From a virus: 64,000 bases of DNA. Shown piece by piece: positions 1 through 8,934 of the stretch (position 1 is its first letter; every line of letters starts with the position of its first letter). The notes under the pieces are model-generated. The model saw only the letters and a program-made list of their open reading frames with translations. It searched no databases and was not told the DNA's origin. Both the position numbers and the translations under genes were made by a program. Where the stretch lies: IMG/VR virus record IMGVR_UViG_3300030060_007958, positions 12,109-76,108 of that record. One strand, written 5' to 3'.

Positions 1-359
1 TTGTTAAGACCTCAGATGGCAAGTATCACATCTTAGATTGGAAGACCTGTTCTTGGGGTTGGGATGCTAGAAGAAGAGCAGACCCAATGGTAAATTATCA
101 ATTAACATATTATAAAATATTTTATGCTCAAAAATACCAAGTCGACTTAAAAGATATCGAAACGCATTTTTGTTTGTTAAAGAGAACGGCAAAAAAACAA
201 AATGTAGAATTTTTTAGAGTAACTAGTGGAAGCAGAAAACAAACTAACGCCATGGATCTATTAAATAAAAGCTTATTTAATATACAAAAAAAGAATTTTA
301 TTAAAGATAAGAGATCATGTGTTAAATGTGAATTTTATAGAACAGAACACTGTCCATAA
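1..359 (+). CDS. PD-(D/E)XK (Cas4/RecB-like) nuclease, C-terminal part
   Basis: The reading frame is open from the left edge (first full codon at base 3) to TAA at 357-359, so the N-terminus lies outside the window. The visible 118 residues hold an I-L-D-W-K-T stretch, which fits the D-x-K end of a PD-(D/E)XK active site. A Y-Q-L-x-x-Y helix follows, as in the QxxxY motif of RecB/Cas4 nucleases. The chain ends in a C-x2-C-x6-C cluster, which in Cas4/AddB-type enzymes helps bind an iron-sulfur cluster. A role in phage DNA processing or recombination is inferred. The internal ATG at 87 would remove the active-site residues and is not the start. The family call is by motif only, since the upstream half is missing. 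Confidence 0.6.
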   Translation, partial: VKTSDGKYHILDWKTCSWGWDARRRADPMVNYQLTYYKIFYAQKYQVDLKDIETHFCLLKRTAKKQNVEFFRVTSGSRKQTNAMDLLNKSLFNIQKKNFIKDKRSCVKCEFYRTEHCP

Positions 360-368
360 AGGAATACG

Positions 369-1634
369 ATGACATCAAAAAAGAAAAAAATATTTGTAAT
401 TTCAGACCACCCTCTTGCACCTTCGGGTGTAGGCAATCAAACAAGATATGTGATTGAGACATTGATCGCGACTGGCAAATATAAATTTGTTTGCTTGGGC
501 GGAGCAGTAAAACACGAGTCCTATGATCCACAAAAGATTGAAGGCTATGGAGATGATTGGATTGTGTATCCTGTTAAAGGATATGGATCACAGGAGATGA
601 TTCGATCTGCTTTGTTTAATGAGAGACCTGACATTATTTGGTTTATGACTGACCCAAGATTTTATGAGTGGCTTTGGGGTATGGAAAACGAAATCAGAGT
701 ACATTGCCCAATGGTTTATTATCATGTATGGGATAATTATCCATATCCAAATTATAATAGTAAGTATTATAATTCGACAGATGTAATTGCATCTATTTCT
801 AAAGTTACTCACGACATCGTAAATAATGTAGCACCAGAAGTGGAAAATCATTATATTCCACACGCGGTCGACTCTGAAGTCTTTTTTCCAATGTCTGATG
901 AGGATATAATTAGTTTGAAAAAGGATCATTTTGGTGATGGTGATGATAAGGTAACTTTTTTCTGGAATAATAGAAACGCTAGAAGGAAACTGTCCGGGTC
1001 TTTAATCTTTTGGTTTAACGAATTTGCGGAGGAAGTGGGCCCTGACAAAGTAAGGCTTTTAATGCATACTGATCCTAACGACCCACACGGACAAAATTTA
1101 ACACAAATTATTTCTAATTTGGGCATCGACGACGGTAGAGTTTTAATATCATCACAGAAAGTTTCCCCCCAAGTCTTATCTGCTTTATATAATATGGCGG
1201 ATTGTACTGTTAATATTTCAGATGCAGAAGGTTTCGGATTGGCGACGTTGGAGTCTCTGTCTTGTCAGACCCCAATCATTGTAAATATGACAGGCGGATT
1301 ACAAGAGCAGGTTACAGATGGAGAGGGTGAGTGGTTTGGAATTGGAATAGAGCCTTCATCTAAAGCAGTGATTGGCTCCCAAGGAGTGCCTTATATTTAT
1401 GAAGATAGAATTAGTAAAGAAGATTTTATCTCTGCTATGAAAACCATATACAATATGACACCATCAGAAAGAAAATTACTAGGAATGAAGGGTCGTAATC
1501 ACGTTATTAGAAATTATAATTTTTCATCATTTAAAAATAAATGGATTAATTTAATTGATTCAATCATTGAAAATCACGGATCATGGGAAACAAGAAAGGG
1601 ATATACACCTTGGGAAATTAAGGAGATTGTATGA
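369..1634 (+). CDS. GT-B glycosyltransferase (GT4-like)
   Basis: A 421-residue protein with the two-Rossmann layout of GT-B glycosyltransferases. The N-terminal strand is followed by a glycine-rich S-G-V-G-N-Q loop at about residues 19-24. The C-terminal half carries D-A-E-G-F-G-L-A-T-L-E at about 285-295, which is the E-x7-E sugar-nucleotide signature of family GT4. The enzyme should transfer a sugar from a nucleotide donor to a glycan acceptor in the cytoplasm; donor and acceptor cannot be read from the sequence. ATG 369 follows AAAGGA. It is the first gene of the glycan operon, and the next gene overlaps its end by 4 bases, so translation is coupled. Confidence 0.82.
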   Translation: MTSKKKKIFVISDHPLAPSGVGNQTRYVIETLIATGKYKFVCLGGAVKHESYDPQKIEGYGDDWIVYPVKGYGSQEMIRSALFNERPDIIWFMTDPRFYEWLWGMENEIRVHCPMVYYHVWDNYPYPNYNSKYYNSTDVIASISKVTHDIVNNVAPEVENHYIPHAVDSEVFFPMSDEDIISLKKDHFGDGDDKVTFFWNNRNARRKLSGSLIFWFNEFAEEVGPDKVRLLMHTDPNDPHGQNLTQIISNLGIDDGRVLISSQKVSPQVLSALYNMADCTVNISDAEGFGLATLESLSCQTPIIVNMTGGLQEQVTDGEGEWFGIGIEPSSKAVIGSQGVPYIYEDRISKEDFISAMKTIYNMTPSERKLLGMKGRNHVIRNYNFSSFKNKWINLIDSIIENHGSWETRKGYTPWEIKEIV

Positions 1635-2875
1635 GACAAAAAGTATTAATTAGGGGCCCGGTTTTATCACAAAGCGGATATGGAGAGCAATCTCGCTTTG
1701 CCCTTAGAGCATTAAGAAGTCGACAAGATATTTTTGATATTTATATTGCACCCATTGCTTGGGGTCAAACTGGGTGGATGAGTGAAGATACGGAAGAGAG
1801 GGCGTGGATTGATGAAAGAATTAAGCAAACTCATCTACACAGCCATCATGGTGGAACATTCGATATTTCTTTGCAAGTAACTATTCCAAATGAGTGGGAA
1901 AAGCTTGCCCCTATTAATATTGGATATACAGCCGGAATTGAAACAACACGAGTTGCTCCGATCTGGCTACAGAAAGCAAATGAGATGGATAAAATCATTG
2001 TAGTCTCAAATCACTCAAAAGAGGTATTTGAAAGTACCTCTTACGAGGCGCAGCACCCACACACTGGGCAGTTAGTAAAATTGTCGTGTAATACCGCCAT
2101 CGAAGCTGTTAATTACCCTGTTCGCGCTATAGGAAACAAAAAAATTAATTTAAATCTTGATTATGATTTTAACTACCTTGCGATTTCACAATGGGGCCCA
2201 AGAAAGAATTTTGATAATCTGATTAATTGGTTCATCGAAGAAAATAAAGATCAAGAAGTTGGGTTAGTATTAAAAACATCTATTAAGAATAATAGCATTA
2301 TTGATAGAGAATATACTTCTGAAAAGTTAAAAAATATTATTTCTAGACACGGAGACATTAAGTGCAAGGTTTATTTACTTCACGGCGATTTATCACCCGA
2401 AGAATTAAATGGATTATATACTCATAAGAAAATTAAATGTTTAATCTCCACAGCACATGGTGAGGGTTATGGTTTGCCGCTTTTCGAAGCAGCATATAAT
2501 GGACTACCAGTCATTGTTCATGGGTGGTCTGGCCAAAAAGACTTTCTATATATGCCACAGAAAAATGGAAAAATGAAACCAATGTTTGCATCTGTAGAAT
2601 ATGACCTCAAGCCAGTACAAAAAGAGGCAGTCTGGGAAGGTGTCATTCAGTCCGATTCAGAGTGGGCATGGCCAAGAGAAAAATCATTTAAAAAGAGATT
2701 AACTGAAGTAAAAGATCAATACTCTAGATTTAAAAGAAACGCCAATAAATTAAAAAAGTATCTGGTAGAAAATTTCACTGAAGAAGAGATGTATGAAAGA
2801 TTTTCATCAGCAGTTTTAAACATTCATGATTCTATATTAAAAGACATGGATTTAGATTTGGAAATTATTGAATGA
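1631..2875 (+). CDS. GT-B glycosyltransferase (GT4-like)
   Basis: A 414-residue protein with a GT-B fold. It begins with a short strand and S-G-Y-G-E-Q loop resembling that of the upstream gene, so the two may be paralogues. The C-terminal half has H-G-E-G-Y-G-L-P-L-F-E at about residues 275-285, the GT4 E-x7-E donor-binding motif, followed by P-V-I-V-H-G. Predicted to add a sugar in the glycan pathway built by this operon. The start overlaps the previous stop (ATGA-type, 4 bases), and its own stop overlaps the next ATG in the same way. No signal peptide or membrane segment is seen. Substrate is unknown. Confidence 0.82.
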   Translation: MRQKVLIRGPVLSQSGYGEQSRFALRALRSRQDIFDIYIAPIAWGQTGWMSEDTEERAWIDERIKQTHLHSHHGGTFDISLQVTIPNEWEKLAPINIGYTAGIETTRVAPIWLQKANEMDKIIVVSNHSKEVFESTSYEAQHPHTGQLVKLSCNTAIEAVNYPVRAIGNKKINLNLDYDFNYLAISQWGPRKNFDNLINWFIEENKDQEVGLVLKTSIKNNSIIDREYTSEKLKNIISRHGDIKCKVYLLHGDLSPEELNGLYTHKKIKCLISTAHGEGYGLPLFEAAYNGLPVIVHGWSGQKDFLYMPQKNGKMKPMFASVEYDLKPVQKEAVWEGVIQSDSEWAWPREKSFKKRLTEVKDQYSRFKRNANKLKKYLVENFTEEEMYERFSSAVLNIHDSILKDMDLDLEIIE

Positions 2876-4485
2876 AAAAGATAAACTACATTTCTGACTA
2901 TTTTTTAAATCAAATTCGAGGCGGCGCAGAGCTTGTAGATAATGAAATTGTTAATGAATTATCTAAAAAGGGATTTAATATAAAATGCATTAATAGCCGC
3001 AATGTTAAAAAATCAGACTTAGAATGTGAGTTAATTATTAGTAATTTTCTTGAATTAACAGAGGATATTAAAAAATTTATTCAAAATAATTGTAAATATT
3101 CAATTATGGAGCATGATCATAAATATATTATAAATAGGGATCCTTCTTCCTATATTAATCATATTATTCCTCCCGAAAATATTATCAATAAACAATTCTA
3201 TAAAAAAGCTTGTGTTGTTTTTGGGCAATCTAAAAAGCATTGTGAAATAATTTCAAAAAATCTTGGACTAAATAATGTAATTAATCTGTCGACAAGCATA
3301 TGGTCTTTAGAGCATTTAGATATTTTGGAAAAAAATATTAATAATGAAAAAGAAGATGTTCTGTCTATTTTGGATTCTAGAAATCCGATTAAAAACTCCG
3401 AGTTGTCACAATTATACTGCCAGAAAAAAAATATTAATTATAAATTAATACCTTCTGGAGATTTTGCTTCTGTTGTGAATTCAATATCTAAAAGTAAAAA
3501 ATTTATGTTTTTTCCGCAAATCTTTGAAACATTTAACCGCTTGGTTGTTGAGGCCAGAATGCTGAATTGTGAATTAGTGACAAATCCATCTAAGCTAGGT
3601 TGTGTTTCGGAGGAATGGTTTCATAAATATAAAGGAAAAAATTTAATTAATTTTTTGAGAAACTCTAGGGAAGGTTTTATTAATAAAATTATAGAAAAAA
3701 ATCAATTCTTTAAAAAAGAAATCCCAAAAGTATCAATAATCACTTCATTATACAGGGGAGAAGATAATATTTCCGGTTTTTTAGAAAATATAACTTCTCA
3801 ATCTTGTTTTGAAAATTGTGAATTAATAATCATAAATGCAAATTCGCCCGAAAAAGAAGATAATATAATATTGCCATATTTGAAAAAATTTAATAATATT
3901 AAATATGAGAAATTAGAAAAAGACCCCGGAATCTATGCTACTTGGAATTTGGCTATTAAAAAATCTACTGGAAAGTATATAACCAATGCTAACTTGGATG
4001 ATAGAAGGATTGATACAAACATACATCTTTTTGCGGATTATCTAGAAAATAATCCAGATATCGATCTCGTTTATGGCGAATGCTTAGTTACAGAAAAATC
4101 CAACGAAACATATGAAAAAAACAGCTCTAGTAATAAAAAATACCCTACATACGAATTTACTAAAGAAAATATGATAAAATGTCTTCCGGGATGCATGCCA
4201 GTTTGGAGAAGATCTATGCATGACAAAGCTGGATTATTTAATGAAAATTATAAGTATGCTGGAGATTGGGAGATGTGGTTAAGATCAGTTAGGGCCGACT
4301 CGAAGTTTAAGAAAATTTCTGGAACATATGGTTTATATCACTTTAATCCGGATGGCCTGTCGACGAGCAAGGAAAACGAAAAATCCAAATTTTTAGAAGA
4401 AAAAACAATCTTTAATGAATATCGAGATGTAATTGGGGAAAGAAATTATCAAAATTACAAAGGATATTTTAATAGTGGTAAATAA
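2872..4485 (+). CDS. two-domain glycosyltransferase: GT-B-like plus GT2
   Basis: A 537-residue protein that looks like two transferases in one chain. Residues 1 to about 270 resemble a GT-B enzyme: an early G-G-A-E loop near residue 19 and F-E-T-F-N-R-L-V-V-E-A near 218, an E-x7-E-like motif. From about residue 283, P-K-V-S-I-I-T-S-L-Y-R-G opens a GT2 (GT-A) domain with N-A-N-L-D-D-R-R near 370 as the DxD-type metal/nucleotide site and a G-D-W-E-M-W motif near 460, typical of GT2 acceptor ends. Two successive sugar transfers by one protein are plausible but inferred. It is translationally coupled on the 5' side and ends one base before the next ATG. The gene is distinctly AT-rich. Confidence 0.75.
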   Translation: MKKINYISDYFLNQIRGGAELVDNEIVNELSKKGFNIKCINSRNVKKSDLECELIISNFLELTEDIKKFIQNNCKYSIMEHDHKYIINRDPSSYINHIIPPENIINKQFYKKACVVFGQSKKHCEIISKNLGLNNVINLSTSIWSLEHLDILEKNINNEKEDVLSILDSRNPIKNSELSQLYCQKKNINYKLIPSGDFASVVNSISKSKKFMFFPQIFETFNRLVVEARMLNCELVTNPSKLGCVSEEWFHKYKGKNLINFLRNSREGFINKIIEKNQFFKKEIPKVSIITSLYRGEDNISGFLENITSQSCFENCELIIINANSPEKEDNIILPYLKKFNNIKYEKLEKDPGIYATWNLAIKKSTGKYITNANLDDRRIDTNIHLFADYLENNPDIDLVYGECLVTEKSNETYEKNSSSNKKYPTYEFTKENMIKCLPGCMPVWRRSMHDKAGLFNENYKYAGDWEMWLRSVRADSKFKKISGTYGLYHFNPDGLSTSKENEKSKFLEEKTIFNEYRDVIGERNYQNYKGYFNSGK

Positions 4486-5160
4486 ATGAAAAAAGTCATT
4501 TGCTTTAGTTTGTGGGGAGACAATACTAGGTATACTCACGGTGCATTAGAAAATATAAAACTCGCAAAAGAAGTATATCCGGAATGGATTTGTAGATTTT
4601 ATGTCGGCAAAAACACTCCCAAAGAAATTATTAAAAGTATTGATAATAACGAAAATACAGAAATAATTGTAAAAAATAATCCGGAAAATTGGACTGGAAT
4701 GTTCTGGAGGTTTGAGGCGTGTTCTGATCCTCTTGTCGACGTAATGATTAGTAGAGACTGTGATTCTAGATTATGGTACAGGGAGAAGAAAGCTGTTGAT
4801 GATTGGTTATCTGGAGAAAAATTTTTTCATATTATGAGAGATCACCAATATCATGGTGTCCCTATTCTGGGTGGTATGTGGGGCGCAAAAAAAGGAATAT
4901 TAAATAATATTAGTGATTTAATAGAAAAATATGATAAAGGAAATTATTGGCAAATTGATCAAAAGTTTCTAGCAGAGAAAATATATCCATTAATAAAAAA
5001 TAATTGTTGTGTTCATGATGAGTTCTTTGAAAATAAGAAATTTCCTGACAATAATCCAAGAAATCCTAGACATTTTGTGGGTCAGGCTTATTCTGGTGAT
5101 GGAACTATTTTAGATTATCCAGAAAATTTTCAAGCGTATAGAGAGAAATATGAAATATAG
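4486..5160 (+). CDS. GT-A-like glycosyltransferase, putative
   Basis: A 224-residue protein whose ATG directly follows the stop of the preceding gene. It starts with a short Rossmann-like strand (K-K-V-I-C-F-S-L-W-G). M-I-S-R-D-C-D-S-R at about residues 85-93 is a DxD-type motif of GT-A enzymes. An M-R-D-H-Q-Y-H-G and G-G-M-W-G-A-K stretch follows, seen in small capsular or viral sugar transferases. The length fits a minimal GT-A fold. Function as a sugar transferase in the surrounding glycan operon is inferred from the motif and from its neighbours. The last 11 bases overlap the next gene. Confidence 0.6.
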   Translation: MKKVICFSLWGDNTRYTHGALENIKLAKEVYPEWICRFYVGKNTPKEIIKSIDNNENTEIIVKNNPENWTGMFWRFEACSDPLVDVMISRDCDSRLWYREKKAVDDWLSGEKFFHIMRDHQYHGVPILGGMWGAKKGILNNISDLIEKYDKGNYWQIDQKFLAEKIYPLIKNNCCVHDEFFENKKFPDNNPRNPRHFVGQAYSGDGTILDYPENFQAYREKYEI

Positions 5161-6016
5161 AGTTCAAGCAAATGTGATGGTAAAAAACGAAGAATTTCTT
5201 TTAAAAAATATTTTACCTTTATGGGAAAAATATCCTATTGATGAATTTGTATTTTATAATGATAATTCTACAGATAATACAGCAGAGGTAATAAAAAAAT
5301 ATCTTGGAAAAAGAGCTACTATACTTGAGAATAAGCAGCAAAAAGTATTCAATGAATCTCATAATAGATCAATGATGCTTGAATATAGTAGAGAAAATAA
5401 AGCAGACTTTGTTATTAGTATTGATTCAGACGAGCTTATTTCTACAAATTTTGTACATAACTTCGAAAAAGTATTAGAAATGAATAAAAAATATGATTTA
5501 CAATATTATTGGTATAATGTAGTGAATGGAACATTATCTCAATATCGCCAAGATCCTATGTATAAAAATAATTACCGAACATTTGTTTTGCCTATCAAAT
5601 CTACGGGAAAATTTGATATGTCTCAATGGAAGTATCATACGCCTAGAACCCCTCCTGTGTTTCTTCCTAAAACGGCTGTAAGGGAAGTCGGGTTTATACA
5701 CCTTCAATCTTTGAATGTAAAATCATATGCCTTAAAGCAGTTGTGGTATAAGCATTACGAATATATCAACTATAACCATTCAGTAGAATATATCAACAAT
5801 AGATATGATCCGGTTGTAAATGGCTTATGTTTTGAAGAGGAAAAAACCCCTGCTAATATTATTCATGGAATTAATTTTTCTGAAGATATTAATATATGTT
5901 TCGATCAAATTTCTCACAACAAAGGGCATAGAGAATATATTCTAGAAAATTATGTAAAGGAATTGGTTACGTTCGGAGAAAAATTTCTAGCAGACACAGG
6001 AGAAGATAATGTTTAA
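5150..6016 (+). CDS. family 2-like glycosyltransferase
   Basis: A 288-residue protein. The N-terminus V-M-V-K-N-E-E-F-L-L is the opening of GT2/GT92-type enzymes that handle distant acceptors. F-Y-N-D-N-S-T-D-N-T at about residues 35-44 is the usual nucleotide-binding D-x-S-x-D-x-T stretch. I-S-I-D-S-D-E-L at about 91-98 is the DxD metal site. Predicted to act in the cytoplasm on a nucleotide-sugar donor; the donor is unknown. It overlaps both the previous gene (11 bases) and the next gene (8 bases), as expected for a tightly packed operon. Confidence 0.75.
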   Translation: MKYRVQANVMVKNEEFLLKNILPLWEKYPIDEFVFYNDNSTDNTAEVIKKYLGKRATILENKQQKVFNESHNRSMMLEYSRENKADFVISIDSDELISTNFVHNFEKVLEMNKKYDLQYYWYNVVNGTLSQYRQDPMYKNNYRTFVLPIKSTGKFDMSQWKYHTPRTPPVFLPKTAVREVGFIHLQSLNVKSYALKQLWYKHYEYINYNHSVEYINNRYDPVVNGLCFEEEKTPANIIHGINFSEDINICFDQISHNKGHREYILENYVKELVTFGEKFLADTGEDNV

Positions 6017-6629
6017 GGTAAAAAACATTTTAGCTTTATCTCCACATACTGATGACATTGAATTGGGCTGCGGTGGAACTCTATCAAAATTATCAGAAGA
6101 AGGATCCAATATATTTGTAGTAAATTTTTCAAGATCCAAAAATCACGAAACAGACAAGGGTGAACAGGTTGCTTATGAATTTAAAAAATCTATGAAAATG
6201 CTGGGTGCAACTTATGAAATGCTAGATATGCCAACCAGAAATCTTATGAGCCACAGACAAGAAATATTAGATTATTTATATAAATTAGGGCAAAAAATTA
6301 ATTTTGATGTAGTATTTTGTCACTCTTCTTTTGACACCCACCAAGATCATCAGGCAGTACAACAAGAGGCTTTCAGGGCTTTTAAGAACAAAACAATACT
6401 GGGATATGAATTGCCTTGGAATTGTATGCAATTCAGCACTGACTTTTTTATTAAGTTGGATGAGAAACATATTTCTAAAAAAATTAAAATGCTGGATTGT
6501 TATGAGTCTCAAGGACATAGGCCATTTTTGGGAAAACAATATGTAAGAGATATAGCTCGAACGAGAGGATTACAAATTAAAGAAAAATATGCCGAATGTT
6601 TTGAGTTTATCAGAGGAGTTTCATTATGA
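6009..6629 (+). CDS. PIG-L/LmbE-family deacetylase
   Basis: A 206-residue protein of the PIG-L (LmbE) zinc-dependent N-deacetylase family. The signature S-P-H-T-D-D-I-E-L-G-C-G-G spans residues 11-23, with His13 and Asp16 as zinc ligands. The downstream H-Q-D-H motif near residues 110-113 supplies the third ligand. Members remove N-acetyl groups from sugars such as GlcNAc in glycolipid, mycothiol or antibiotic pathways. Here it probably deacetylates a sugar intermediate of the surrounding glycan pathway, which is inference from context. Length and motif spacing are normal for the family. It overlaps the gene before it by 8 bases. Confidence 0.88.
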   Translation: MFKVKNILALSPHTDDIELGCGGTLSKLSEEGSNIFVVNFSRSKNHETDKGEQVAYEFKKSMKMLGATYEMLDMPTRNLMSHRQEILDYLYKLGQKINFDVVFCHSSFDTHQDHQAVQQEAFRAFKNKTILGYELPWNCMQFSTDFFIKLDEKHISKKIKMLDCYESQGHRPFLGKQYVRDIARTRGLQIKEKYAECFEFIRGVSL

Positions 6630-6639
6630 TGGGTGTAAA

Positions 6640-7212
6640 ATGATTATCTCGATACATCAACCAAATTTTATACCGTGGATTCCTTATTTTGATAAGATAA
6701 GAAAAGCAGATATATTTGTTATATTAAAAAATTGCCAGTTTGAAAAAAATGGATATCAAAACAGATTTATGATAAATAATAAATGGAAAACAATGAGCGT
6801 TAGAAAAAAGACGCAAAAAATATGTGAGAAAAATTACATTAATTATATGAAAGATTGGGAAAATATAAAAAAATCCACACCAGAATATGTGGATCAGTTG
6901 AAATTATTTGATGATATTATAAGCGAAGATTTATCAGAAACTAATACGAATATTATAAAGATAATTTGTGAAAAATTAAATATTAAAACCGAAATTACAT
7001 ATGATTTTGAGACAGATCTCGTTGGTACGGATAGGTTAGTTGATATTTGTAGGTACCATGGTGCAAAAAAATATATATCTGGAGTTAGTGGAAAAAAATA
7101 TCTTGATTTAGAATTATTCCATAGCAATAATATAGAAGTAGAATTTCAAGATATTTCTGATTTAAACAAAGGCAGTATTTTGAAAATTTTAAAAGGAGAA
7201 ATTTATGTTTGA
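6640..7212 (+). CDS. WbqC-like family protein
   Basis: A 190-residue protein beginning with M-I-I-S-I-H-Q-P-N-F-I-P-W, the near-invariant opening of the WbqC family (PF08889). This family occurs in O-antigen and amino-sugar gene clusters, where it is thought to help modify an amino sugar; the precise reaction is not settled. Start choice: an in-frame ATG at 6589 would add 17 residues lying inside the upstream deacetylase gene. ATG 6640 puts the conserved IHQPN block at the true N-terminus, as in relatives, though its ribosome site is weak. A WbqC protein next to a PIG-L deacetylase suggests the pair acts on the same aminosugar, which is inference. Confidence 0.8.
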   Translation: MIISIHQPNFIPWIPYFDKIRKADIFVILKNCQFEKNGYQNRFMINNKWKTMSVRKKTQKICEKNYINYMKDWENIKKSTPEYVDQLKLFDDIISEDLSETNTNIIKIICEKLNIKTEITYDFETDLVGTDRLVDICRYHGAKKYISGVSGKKYLDLELFHSNNIEVEFQDISDLNKGSILKILKGEIYV

Positions 7213-8011
7213 TAAAGTGATTGTAAGTACAAATGAAGATCCGCGCTTCATTGAGTTTTTACCCATCGTATCCGCCGCATGGAAAAAATTCTTTCCAGAA
7301 TGTGATTTACATGTCGCATATGTTACAGATCGGAATGAAGACGACCCACTTATTGAAAAAATGAATCTTTATGCTAATGTGCATTTATTTTCCCCAATTG
7401 AAGGTATTCCTACTCCAAATCATGCTAAAGTGGCTAGGCATATTCTTGCATCACAATTTGGAGATTCTGTATGTATGTTAGAAGATATTGATACAATACC
7501 CCTCCAGCGCGAATATTATGAAGAGAGAACTAGTCATAGAAAAAAGAATACTGTTTTAGCAGTTGGTGCAGAAGTCTTGAGAGGTACGCCTCATGAAGGA
7601 AAATTTCCTATGAGCACTATCACAGCAGAAGGACACGTATTTTCTAATTTATTAAATCCTCTAAATTTATCAACTGAAGAATTAATCAAGAGCTGGAAAG
7701 ATCTTGAAATTTTTGATCACAAGGAAGCTATCAATAATCCTCCAAATATTTTTTCCGATGAGTCCTTAATTAGGGCACTTATATATAAGTCTAAAGATAT
7801 TGGCGTTACTCATGTGGATAGAGCGGTAGATATTAAAAAAGACTGGATTGACAGGTCTTGGTGGTTTGTAAATACAGAAAGGCTTTTTTCCGGAGAATAT
7901 ATAGCTTGTAATTTTTTAAGACCATTTCACATATATTATGATAACATTGTCGACATCATTGAATATATTTATGGAGAAAAGCTAGAAAAGAATCAGGTAG
8001 TTTTGAGATGA
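7205..8011 (+). CDS. putative GT-A-fold sugar transferase
   Basis: A 268-residue protein with no clear family name. F-D-K-V-I-V-S-T-N-E-D at the N-terminus looks like a GT-A nucleotide-binding start. M-L-E-D-I-D-T-I-P-L at about residues 92-101 is a DxD-like motif preceded by a hydrophobic strand, as in GT-A transferases. Overlaps on both sides (8 bases upstream, 4 bases downstream) tie it to the glycan operon. A sugar-transfer role is inferred from motif and context. A good RBS, AAAGGAGAA, lies just before ATG 7205. Confidence 0.5.
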   Translation: MFDKVIVSTNEDPRFIEFLPIVSAAWKKFFPECDLHVAYVTDRNEDDPLIEKMNLYANVHLFSPIEGIPTPNHAKVARHILASQFGDSVCMLEDIDTIPLQREYYEERTSHRKKNTVLAVGAEVLRGTPHEGKFPMSTITAEGHVFSNLLNPLNLSTEELIKSWKDLEIFDHKEAINNPPNIFSDESLIRALIYKSKDIGVTHVDRAVDIKKDWIDRSWWFVNTERLFSGEYIACNFLRPFHIYYDNIVDIIEYIYGEKLEKNQVVLR

Positions 8012-8934
8012 GAATTTTAATTACCGGAGGCACAGGAATGGTTGGTTCTGCTTTTAATAATTTAAAAACAGAACACGAGTTGATACCAGTAGGCTCGTCA
8101 AAATATGATTTGGTTTCTTGGTATGACACTATGTGTATGATCGAGAATATAAAACCAGATGCAATTATACATCTAGCTGCAAAGGTTGGTGGAATTAGAG
8201 CAAATTTAGAAAATCAGGGAGATTTTTATACAATAAATACCATGATTAATACAAATGTGTTAAGAGCAGCAAAAAACTATAATGTTAAAAAAGTAGTTTC
8301 TCTTTTGAGTACATGCATATATCCAGATTTAGTAACATATCCCCTTACGGAAGATCAAATACATAGTGGCCCACCGCATAATTCTAATTTTGCATATGCA
8401 TATGCCAAAAGAATGCTTGATATACAATCTAGAGCTTATAGGGATCAATACGGTTGTAATTTTATAACAGCTGTACCAAATAATTTGTTTGGAAAAAATG
8501 ATAATTTTGATTTGCAAAACTCACATGTAATTCCGGCAATAATTAGAAAAGTTCATGAAGCAAAATTAGAAGAAAAAGATATAATATTGTGGGGAGATGG
8601 CAAGTCTATTAGGGAATTTACATATTCACAAGATTTAGCTAAAATACTTTTATTTTTATTAGAAAAGTATGACGAACCATATCCAATAAATATTGGAAAT
8701 AACGTTCAAATTTCAATAAAAAGTTTGGCCGAAATGATAGCGGATATTATGGACTTTGAGGGAAAAATAATCTGGGACACTTCTAAACCAAAGGGTCAAT
8801 ATAAAAAGCCATCTGATAATTCTAAATTGTTGGAACTTGGATGGGAAAAAAATAAATATACAAATTTGAGAAAAGCGTTGACAGATACATGCAAATGGTT
8901 TATAATTAATTATCCAAAAGTAAGGGGAGTATAA
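8008..8934 (+). CDS. fcl: GDP-L-fucose synthase
   Basis: A 308-residue short-chain dehydrogenase/reductase of the GDP-fucose synthase (Fcl/WcaG) type. It converts GDP-4-keto-6-deoxymannose to GDP-L-fucose by 3,5-epimerisation and NADPH reduction. T-G-G-T-G-M-V-G-S at residues 6-14 is the dinucleotide-binding loop. [10 protein letters not shown] and S-T-C-I-Y-P are family-specific blocks, and Y-A-Y-A-K holds the catalytic Y-x3-K pair. Length matches the family. It sits directly before gmd with a one-base overlap, so the two steps from GDP-mannose are encoded together. It presumably supplies GDP-fucose to the transferases upstream. Confidence 0.92.
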   Translation: MRILITGGTGMVGSAFNNLKTEHELIPVGSSKYDLVSWYDTMCMIENIKPDAIIHLAAKVGGIRANLENQGDFYTINTMINTNVLRAAKNYNVKKVVSLLSTCIYPDLVTYPLTEDQIHSGPPHNSNFAYAYAKRMLDIQSRAYRDQYGCNFITAVPNNLFGKNDNFDLQNSHVIPAIIRKVHEAKLEEKDIILWGDGKSIREFTYSQDLAKILLFLLEKYDEPYPINIGNNVQISIKSLAEMIADIMDFEGKIIWDTSKPKGQYKKPSDNSKLLELGWEKNKYTNLRKALTDTCKWFIINYPKVRGV

